Assembly: GCA_015039315.1 (NCBI GenBank)
Contig: WIDE01000027.1
Location: 274,209 to 338,208, forward strand
Direction of reading: 5' to 3'
DNA from: Clavulina sp. PMI_390
Taxonomy: Eukaryota > Basidiomycota > Agaricomycetes > Cantharellales > Hydnaceae
DNA: 64,000 nucleotides
The notes below the pieces were generated by a model that was given only the letters and a program-made list of their open reading frames with translations, had not been told where the DNA came from and did not search any database. A program made the translations under genes and the position numbers. Shown here piece by piece: positions 55,746-64,000 of the stretch. Each line of letters opens with the position of its first letter. Within the stretch, counting starts at the first letter, position 1.

Positions 55746-58700
55746 TTATGCACTCTCTTTCAACCAACCACCACCACAAACGCAACCACCTTGCCACTCG
55801 CTGACATACGCGCTCCATTGTGGACTCAAACCTAGAAGGCCCGCCCCAAAGTCCACATTAACTCCGCCCATTCCCAATCGATCATGATATGAGTGCCCAG
55901 AACCGTGTCCGTGGGCCCGAAGGCCCAGTTGCCCCAAACTCGAGGTATATCGGTTTAACCAGCGGAACTCAGCTCGACTACCACAGCGCGCGCAAATACG
56001 CAAGCCGTAAGTGCTAGCCATCGACATTGAATTAGGCCCGTACGGACCAGTGCTCGAGGCTCCCGTAGTGCGTAGAAGAGGTACTTTGCTGACGACATCT
56101 CGTTCGGCGAAAGATACATCGCTGGCGGCGCGGACGACGAGGGGAATGTCAAGTAGGTCAGTGGCAGGGATGAGGAGTCTGGTCTTGACCGAGGGCTCCT
56201 GGAGGATCGGGTGCGAAGTAAGAAGGGTTGCCGCCTTAACAAGGTGAGGAGCAAGCAGATTTGGATATGACGGAGAGGAAAGAGACTGGGTAGTGAACAA
56301 AATTGCGAGCAACGGCGCAGCGTTTGGGTCTATAATATTTGTAAGAGGTATAAAAAATTAGCCGTCGTATCATGAAGGCGCAGTGTAACGTACCTGCAAG
56401 AAGGCTCCCCGCATTGTTTTCCACCAGTTGGATGATGCCGATAGCATCATCGATTCTAAATGGCACAGCATCCATGATGCTGGCAAGTTCCTTATTGGCA
56501 GTTACAAGGAACGCAGATCCACCATTGGCTCGGCGAACATTGTAATCTAGCTGCAGCTGAGCTTCACGAACGGCCGTCAGAAGATGAAGCAGTGTGGAAA
56601 GGGGCGATTTGAGTAGTATCAAGGGAAGGAGTGTGTCTATTGTTATATGTGGGATACATAAGCATAAGCGGATGGTGTTGATATCCAAACTCACACTGTT
56701 GGCCTTCGCCTTCGTACTCTTTGTTTGCCCTCCCTTCCCACGTTCTAGACGCCAGATAACGTAGTGCCTCGCGGAACAGGTCCTCACAGAACGTGATAAC
56801 CCAAGACGATAGCACGATGAGAGGCCAGATGGCGGCTATGGGAAGAATCAGCAATAGACAAAGAAACGCTAGGGAGGATGATGACGACTGAGTGACTAAC
56901 CAGCCTCGACCGCCCGCTCATCAACACCCGCAGGAATGCGCACTTCATCAAAAGCCCTTCGGGCCGCCTCAAGCTCACAGAAAGCAAAAAGCCCCCTCCA
57001 TCTCCGCCGCAGTTGAATACGTGCCTCAGCCTTTGACTTGGGCGCTCCACGATAGAGGGCGACAAGGAATCCAGCGATTTCGGGCTGAAGAAGCATACCA
57101 AGTTGCGCGGAGATCGGATTTGAGGGAGTGGCGGAATGAGAGAGAGGAGGTAGAAGAACCGCCATAGTGCCAGATAATAGGTCCACGATATCTTTGTCAA
57201 TAGTTTTGGCGCTCGTGCATGTAGCCCAGAAAGAGCTGACAATATCTGTTGGATCCGTTCGGTTCTTGATGTGGAGGGCGAGTGGAATACAAAGTGATAC
57301 GACATTCGAACGAGGTGAATCCGGAGCGTTTGATTGTGGTATCGAGGCAGCTGGAGTGGGCAGGTTGAGGATGGAATAAGTTTCATAAGGAGGCACGATG
57401 CCTTGCTGGAGGCAGGCGATGGTGTTGTTTGGGGAAAGAGAAAGAGCTCGAGGAACTAGAGGAGTTGAGGTCAGCGAATGATGATGATGAGATCGGCAGT
57501 GATCCACCCTTGACTCACTATCTTCGGCGGGAGACGCCCAGTATGAGTCGTCTCTCTTCTTCCGTTCACGGGCTTCGCACTGCAGAGATCCTTGAGCCGC
57601 TAGTTGTGGTCTTCAAAAACGCCCGCGTCAACGATCTTGGTACTGGTCCGGATGAGAAGACTCACAAACTGAGACGGCTAACAGTCAACATCGGTCTATG
57701 CTTCGAATCTACCGCCTCGCCTTTTGCAGCCGCATCAGCCTGATTACCATGATGGGGGTTCACGGTAAGTAGAGACGGGGCTGTAGCAGGGTGTCGTGAG
57801 ACCGTGACAACGTTCGCGCCAGAAAGCGTCGCCTTTCCCGATGGAGCAATAATCTGCACGTGTTACACATTTTCTTCAGTTTATATATTAGCAAAATTAG
57901 TTTGTCATGCTTACCCATGGTGGCGATTCGACATCTTTTGGAGTGATAGATGACCGTAGTGGTGAGCCGTTGACTATGCTATCCCTCGGACTTCCTGTGA
58001 CGGACTTCCCCGGGGGTTTCGCTCTTGACATACGCCATGTTTGGAGGTAGGTCTGTGAGCGTGGTAAATCTGGAAAGAGCAGCTTATTTACCTGTCTGGT
58101 AGAGGATATCGAGAATGAGACGTACCTGGAGTACCAGCGCAAGCTACAATCGTACACCCATCACCTTCCAGCTTGGGAACTTTATTCCCTGAAGCTTTCG
58201 GGGCATTTGGGGCATGAGTGGAAGACGGGCCAGAAGACGGTGCTGCATTGGGAATGATCGATATTGATTCCAGATGGACCCGTCGTGTGGCGGAGAATGC
58301 GCTAGCGTCGTTCGCTGTAAGGGCTGGTAAGGCCTCAGTGGGAAAGCCTGGCTCCGATAGCTCAACAGAAACCAGAGGATTTGTAACGATATCTAAAATA
58401 ATATGAACAAGTTAATCACCAAACGCCACTTGGATGTTAAGCCACTTACATCGCTCGTCAGTTGCAAACCCGTTTACGAACAGCTCACACACATCTAAGG
58501 TGATGCGTTGAGGTAACTCTTCATTGTCTTCAAAAGCGATGCTCTCGCCAAAGGCATCCGAATATCCAGCAAAGCCGTCAAGCAATGAGGACGGTATGGG
58601 AATATTGGTGGAGTGCGTCACGATCACAATGGTATAGTCTAGAAATAGATTTTAAGCTCTCTTGAACGATTTAAGTGGCTCCTCAAAGCTCCTACCCTCG

Positions 58701-59600
58701 TACATCGCACATACGGCAGCAGTTCTTACGACACTTTGCCCTGAGAAGTTCCCAACGGTGGTGGTGGGTTGAGGGTCCGATTCAGAGGCCTCTGACGGCG
58801 TTCGAATAGAAGCGGAGAGACGAACAAATGGTGGCGCAGAGAGTTCCATGCCATGTGCATTGAACCCACGAGGTGTCCTGAAGAGGACTTGAACCTCGTG
58901 CAGTTGTTGGATGAGAATCAAAACTGGGAGCCCGGGATAAAGAGTGCCAGGGTTAGGAAGTTGGACGAGGGATGCAAGGCTGGAGGGAGGTTGCTGCTTT
59001 TCCCCATCGATATTGGTCGGTTGATAGGACCACTAGAACGGTAGATAAATCAGTCAGTGGACTTTGTGCTATCATCCTGAAGAGGGCAGCCAACCTTGCG
59101 TTCACTCTCGAGCCACAAAGACGCCACAACATCATTTCCACGCTCATGAACATAGACGTCGAGGATGTTCCAGCTCGTAATCTCATCCAAGCGCTCCCAA
59201 ACGCAGCTCAGTCCTGCGCCAAAGTTGAGCTGGCTAGGAGGAAAGAACGCGTAGAGATAGCGATCCTCGTTTGAGGCAGATATAGCAATAGGGGGTTCAT
59301 AAAGAGCAGGCGATTGTATTATCTGAGCAGGGAGGTCCAAATCAAAGTGGACAGAGGAGTTGGAGCCTGCTTGGCCTGAGACTATCTGACCATGCAGGAT
59401 CGGCCGCGTCGGGTGTGCAGAGAACAGGACGTTTCCTTCCGACCAGCATAGAGGACTTTATCTTGATTAGCGAGAAATAAGATATCATTTAGAATAGCCT
59501 GTTACCTGCCCATGGACTTCTTTGAGTGCAGCGGTGGTTGGTCTTGTTGTCGCGGAGGTGACGGCACAAACAAGCCGCGCGCTTTCTCGAAGCCCACCAT
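55746..59600 (-). CDS. MED16: Mediator complex subunit 16
   Basis: Tail-module subunit of the Mediator coactivator of RNA polymerase II. The N-terminal part, from ATG at 59600 (or 59513), reads WSEGNVLFSAHPTRPILHGQ and SSVHFDLDLPAQIIQSPALY, beta-propeller-like, with SCVWERLDEITSWNILDVYV. Later exons have LVQLPNPGTLYPGLPVLILI and HEVQVLFRTPRGF; then helical C-terminal parts such as LLSGTMAVLLPPLSHSATPS, PEIAGFLVALYRGAPKSKAE, ITFCEDLFREALRYLA and SPLSTLLHLLTAVREAQLQL. The C-terminus has LRICARCGSRAEF and ends WQGGCVCGGGWLKESA, matching the Cys-rich closing motif of fungal Med16 (RCG...CVCGG). Many exons; boundaries at 57400-58650 are uncertain. The 5' start overlaps on the opposite strand with the RagA gene start. 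Confidence 0.75.
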
Positions 59601-60975
59601 GTCGAACCGGAAGAAAAAGGTATGCGTTTATGAGGAGCTCCGTATCATTTCCGCTAAGCAAAGACACTTTAAAGGTCCTCTTAATGGGGAAGTCAGGTTC
59701 GATCGCGCGTATTTCTCTTGCCCCTTTCCCCTACCTCACCGCTTTCTTTCGCAGGTAGTGGGAAGACGTCTATGCGGTCAATCATCTTGTGAGGCACTCG
59801 TATCATATACACCATTGAATGTCTTGTTCAGTTCCTTATGAATCGCCTGGCTCTTCCTCCGTGTGCTCAGCTCCAACCATTCTGCGTCTGGGACAGCTCG
59901 ATTCGGCGCCACCATCGACGTCGAGATGAACCACGTCCGCTTCCTTGGGTCTGTGGTGCTCAACCTGTGGGACTGCGGAGGACAAGAATCCTTCATGGAC
60001 TCCTATCTTACCCGACAGCGCTCAACCATATTCTCCGACGTCGGCGTGCTTATCTATGTGTTTGACGTCGAATCCAAAGATACAGAGCGTGACTTGGGAT
60101 ACTATGTTGACTGCTTGGATGCGTGTAGGAAGAACAGCCCGGAAGCCGAGGTATTTGTCCTGCTGCACAAGATGGATCTGTGTGAGCATCGCAGGGATCC
60201 CGTCGTGGTATTCAACACCAAAAAGGAAGAACTGAAGAAATACAGCGGGACAACTATAATTAAAATGTTCCCGACAAGTATCTATGATGAGACTCTATAC
60301 CGAGTGAGCCCCAAGCGTTCTCTTGTAGTAGGTCGCCGAACCCTAATGACATCGCTTTGTATTGCAGGCATGGTCTCGCATCGTCCACTCACTCATCCCC
60401 AACGCTCCCCTCCTCTCTCAACACTTGACAACCTTCGCGACAATCTGTAACGCCGTGGAAGTCGTTCTCTTTGAGCGCACTACATTCCTCATTATCGCTC
60501 GTTCCGGTACGGTCACTGGTGACTTGGATGAGGAGCTTCCGCCAGACTCAGCGCTAGCCAAGCTGAACCCTGAAAGGTTCGAGAAGCTTAGCGAGCTGAT
60601 CCGAGCTTTCCGAACAAGCTGCACGTGCGTCTTGATAATTGTTTGTGTTTCTTCTTCTGTGGACAAGTTCTGAAGCAGCACTCATTCCCAGCAAACTCCA
60701 AGAGCGGTTTCACTCGCTCGAGATTCGGTTCAATAACTATTCTGCAATACTCGAGCTTATGACTCAGAACACTTATGTGATGGTCATTATCTCAAATCCC
60801 GAAGTCCGTGCGTATTTTTCCTCTTTTCAATTTTGATGCCGCATCATCTTCTATTACGGGTTAAGTAACTAAGCTTTCTCCATCTCGTGTTTACACAGAG
60901 AATCAAACAATTCGAATGAATATCAAGCTCGCCAGGGACAAATTTGACCAGCTCGCGTCTGCCGAGTACACGTGA
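59599..60975 (+). CDS. GTR1: RagA/Gtr1-type small GTPase of the TORC1 pathway
   Basis: Nucleotide switch that senses amino acids and recruits TORC1 at the vacuole as a heterodimer with Gtr2/RagC. Start at 59599: MSNRKKK then VLLMGKSGSGKTSMRSIIF (P-loop GKSGSGKTS). Seven exons: 59599-59619, 59675-59696, 59755-59788, 59871-60303, 60368-60624, 60668-60807 and 60899-60975, giving 327 residues with an exact frame. Further motifs: GATIDVEMNHVRFLGSVVLN, LWDCGGQESFMDSYLTRQRS (DxxGQ), IYVFDVESKDTERDLGYYV, and HKMDL (NKxD-like with H; Rag proteins have HKMD). The C-terminal half has AVEVVLFERTTFLIIARSGT and ends RMNIKLARDKFDQLASAEYT. In the segment before GATIDVE the usual NYIARDTRRL is replaced by NHSASGTARF (see findings). 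An in-frame ATG at 59512 would add residues without family match. Confidence 0.9.
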
Positions 60976-61301
60976 ATGAATGCATAGTAATGGTGCTGCC
61001 TGACGCGTATCTAAATGATCTAGGGGCGTATTCCTATGTAACAAATAATGTAATCCCCTCTGTGATAATGCTACAAACCCCATATGAGGACGTGGGAATT
61101 TACACTCCACACATACGTTGCCCCTCGATAAAATAAGCGCAAATTCGGTGTTAGTGGAATTATCGATCAGTGGAAACCCTCCGATCTTCGTGTGAACGGC
61201 GGCATGCTGAGGGGTTAGGTTTGACCTATTTGTCGCGACTAAGCAAACAAACACAGACAACAACGCGCAAAGTTTGCACCCAACAATCCCACAGAAACAC
61301 G
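60976..61301. other. intergenic, no gene seen
   Basis: 326 bp between two plus-strand genes: the 3' flank of the Rag gene and the promoter of Cks1. Confidence 0.35.
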
Positions 61302-61845
61302 ATGTCCCGCAAGGAGAAACTTCAAGACTTCATTGACAAGTATGCTGCTGATGATTTGTCATCTGCTGCGCTTCCACTCACCTTGGCCACATCCATTCCA
61401 TCCGCTCCTAGTATTCACTATTCCCCTCGCTACAGTGACGACTTTTACGAATACCGGTAAGTTCGGTTTCCATCTAGGGATTCATTAGAGAAGCTAACTG
61501 TCTTTAACACTCGTAGTCATGTCATTCTGCCCAAGCCCATGCTGAAACTCCTCCCCAAACAACTATTCGCCGAGGATGGATCGACATTGAGGATATTAGC
61601 AGAAGAAGAATGGCGTGCGATCGGGATCACTCAAAGTCTAGGATGGGAGCATTACGAAGTGCACGGTATACATGATTTCTTCCATCGCCAGAACATCATC
61701 GTACTGAGTATCACACCAATCTCTCCCATCACACGACCACACTCCACCTCGATCGGCTCATGCAACGACTTTAGCACCTGAGCCTCATGTTCTCCTGTTT
61801 AGAAGGGCACTCACTCCGGCTGATGCTTCAGGCCGTTCCAAATGA
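61302..61845 (+). CDS. CKS1: cyclin-dependent kinase regulatory subunit (Cks1/Suc1)
   Basis: Small adaptor that binds CDK1 and phospho-threonine sites and is needed for the cell cycle. Three exons, 61302-61456, 61517-61665 and 61775-61845, give 124 residues with an exact frame. Motifs: [60 protein letters not shown], and [10 protein letters not shown]. The Pro-Glu-Pro-His and the anion-pocket residues (SPRYSDD, then Ser and Trp in QSLGW) are present. An N-terminal extension of 37 residues before IHYSP contains [20 protein letters not shown]. The tail after LLFRR is short. Sits directly downstream of the Rag GTPase on the same strand. No break. Confidence 0.95.
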
Positions 61846-63430
61846 TCACGTCGGGCTTGTCCACAACCTACTGTTGCTATTCTCGTCGCCTCAGCACTCT
61901 TGCCCTCATCAGAGAGAACATTCTTCTTTCCCTCATTGGTCCCATTCAACGGTCCCCGTCATACACTCGCATTCATCTCTGCTCTGACACTTCCACATAT
62001 GATCCCTCTAGCTCTACATCACCCCTGCGAGGCGTATATACGAGGATGGAGATGATGGGCTCAGTGTAGACTGGCGGATAAGCGAACACTGGGAACCCAG
62101 TCCTTTGTGGAAGAACATGATGACAACGGAACCACACGTCAGTATATAACGTCCCTACTCCACCCCACCTCCTATGATACCGTCGCTCGCCAATCCTTAC
62201 TTCTTCGTCATAGCAAATCATGTCCCTGCCAGACACCAGCATCAGGAAACCACATTATGCTCGATGTCACTCGATCGGGTCGGCAACCGAGATCGACGGT
62301 GCCGAAGGGATCGACTAATCGAGCGCAACGTAGTTTAGCTACACTCTGTATTTAAAAGTAGCGTGTTCAGCATGATCCACTTGTGATAGTCTTAGCAGTG
62401 GATAATGGCAGTAGTTTTGATGCGTACAAAAGAACCCAAGCGGTTAATTCGAGGTCGCAATCATCCTGCTGCCCGACCTAAGGGGATTATTAGCTTCGGA
62501 GACTCTAGTCTAGCGGAGCTCATATAGAATGACTTAAATATTTCTGCGGCATTGTATCGTGCTGATCTCTAAGTCCTTATTTGATTTGCTGGCGAAGGTG
62601 ATGCGGCGCAATTGCGGGACTTGAAGTCCTCATCAATGGTACACGGAAAACCACCGTCACCGTATTCGTCTAACCTGTCTTCTGTATTTTGGGATGCCAG
62701 ATGGGCATAGCGAGAGCCATGGAGCTGCTTATGGACAGGGGATTCAACAAAACAATAATTATTCAAAAAAAACCTTAGAATGATTTCGCTCTCAATATAA
62801 ATTAAATATAAAATATTTCGTTAGGGAAAAGAACAGGAACTATGACTATCGATTGTATAATTCAGGGATATTGGGTGCCGAAAACAATGGAGATCATTCG
62901 TATTGTGCCAGGATGTGAACAACTCAAATACAAGAAGGCGATGGATTGGGAAGTCATTATTCTACGCGGGCAGCCGGGGGAAATTATCTCAGACAGCCAG
63001 GAAAGATCCTTGAGCAAATGATATACCCGCATACACGGTATCGGCGATGCCGACGTTACACTTGTTTGTTCTCGCTTGAAAGCCAAATAAGGCAAGTTGT
63101 TGGTTGCCAACATTTCGACAAGTCCACCACCACCATGCTACACAAGCAAGACGGCTGCAGTGAGTCACAGTGAGTTGTCTATCCTCATGTTTGCAGACGC
63201 TACACCTATGCCCCCGCTGGATGCCCGGTTGTACGACCGTCCTGCTCCGTCGCCAGCACAACGCGTCAGCTTGGGCTGAGCTTCAACCTTCACTGATACT
63301 CTTACGCTTCAAAGTTTGGTCATGCGCCATACTTCGCTTCATCCACTTTACTCTCCTATCATGCCGTTTAATTTCACGCCTCGCTTGCCCGCCATGCTGA
63401 GGTCGCGCTAACACAGTCTTTGAAATCTAG
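61846..63430. other. gene-poor, partly AT-rich stretch
   Basis: 1.6 kb with no confident gene. An AT-rich segment (TATAAATTAAATATAAAATA near 62790-62815) is unlike the rest of the window. A short plus-strand frame at 63097-63279 is possibly coding but lacks motifs. Confidence 0.3.
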
Positions 63431-64000
63431 AGTTCCCAAATACCCAAGAGAAATTACGAGAAGGATATCCCATAGTGAGTACCAACATGACTTATTTACG
63501 TCTTCTACCAGCTATCTAGCGCGGCGCTTGCTGGGGACCCTGCAGTCGCTGCGGCACCAAAGTGAGTGACTTGAAATTTGTTCCCTATTACCCCGAGGAC
63601 GCTCTGACGTGCCGCCCTGTCACTTCACCATCCCCCTGCCTAATTTTAACATCACGACAACACTTTCCACCCCCGGCATAGCTATGTCGCTGACCACTTC
63701 CGGATTACCCGTAAGTCCACTACACGGCTTCACGAACATCCATTGGGCCGCCGCCCAGGCCCTCCCGACAAAGCAGCGGGGATTGCATCAGGGTCTAGAA
63801 AGGTAAGCTGACGCTTCAGGTTACTTCACCCTGTATCACCCGACTCCGTTGTTTGCTCTTATGCTAACCTTTGGTTTAAGATGTAGACCTCACTTCTCGT
63901 GCTATAGCACATTCCATATTAAGGGTATGTGCCATGCTATCTAATTCGTTGAGAAGACCTTGTTAGCATTATGTTATCGATTACACGGCGCTACTGGCTG
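63431..64000 (+). CDS. possible exons of a truncated hypothetical gene
   Basis: Splice-like signals bracket short coding-like stretches. One reads EFPNTQEKLREGYPI, joined across a GTGAGT intron to LSSAALAGDPAVAAAPK, followed by YVADHFRIT at about 63682-63710. The next candidate exon (63758-63801) is flanked by CGCCCAG and GGTAAG, but its join to the exon after 63880 leads to a stop, so the model is not secure. No family recognised. The gene would run off the window. Confidence 0.28.

Overview
This window reads as eukaryotic nuclear DNA from a filamentous basidiomycete (Agaricomycetes). Genes are dense and lie on both strands. They are cut by many 50-70 bp GT-AG introns with conserved reading frame across the junctions, and there is no operon structure. 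The gene content (F-box/LRR-type proteins, a secreted GMC oxidoreductase, a ricin-B-type lectin built like Rhizoctonia agglutinin, an AMP-ligase with a PTS1, a kinase with HGDLH) points by inference to a Rhizoctonia/Ceratobasidiaceae-like fungus; the species is not proven. Most genes below were assembled by joining exons by eye, so start, stop and frame are better supported than every internal splice site.

Layout. 0-10 kb: a truncated CWF19-like gene (-) divergent from isovaleryl-CoA dehydrogenase (+), then an arrestin-like protein, a GMC oxidoreductase carrying one in-frame TAA, and an alpha/beta hydrolase. 10-16.5 kb: a peroxisomal 4CL-type acyl-CoA synthetase (-), a nucleotidyltransferase-fold protein (+) and an unknown protein (+). 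16.5-22 kb: a convergent pair of related F-box proteins and a TKL-like kinase (-) with VAIR in place of VAIK. 23-29 kb: a two-domain ricin-B lectin (-) and a secreted type-B carboxylesterase (-). 29.1-32.4 kb: a 3.3 kb gene-poor stretch with a diverged internal duplication. 32.4-46.3 kb: an F-box protein (-), copy A of an unrecognised paralogous family (+), RPA1 (-), a mitochondrial ribosomal Mrp51/bS1m-like protein (-) and a large membrane protein (-). 47.3-55.5 kb: three tandem copies (B, C, D; all -) of the same unrecognised family. 55.7-61.8 kb: conserved housekeeping genes: Mediator subunit Med16 (-), a RagA/Gtr1 GTPase (+) and the cyclin-dependent kinase subunit Cks1 (+). From 61.8 kb to the end there is little, with possible exons of a truncated gene after 63.4 kb.

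The best candidate for something undescribed is the four-member family (copies A-D). It has a shared exon plan, strongly conserved blocks, a disordered Ser/Pro-rich tail and no domain that I recognise. Other points of note are the GMC nonsense codon, the kinase and nucleotidyltransferase with altered catalytic positions, the Rag GTPase with an altered switch I stretch, and the Med16/Rag start codons that overlap on opposite strands.
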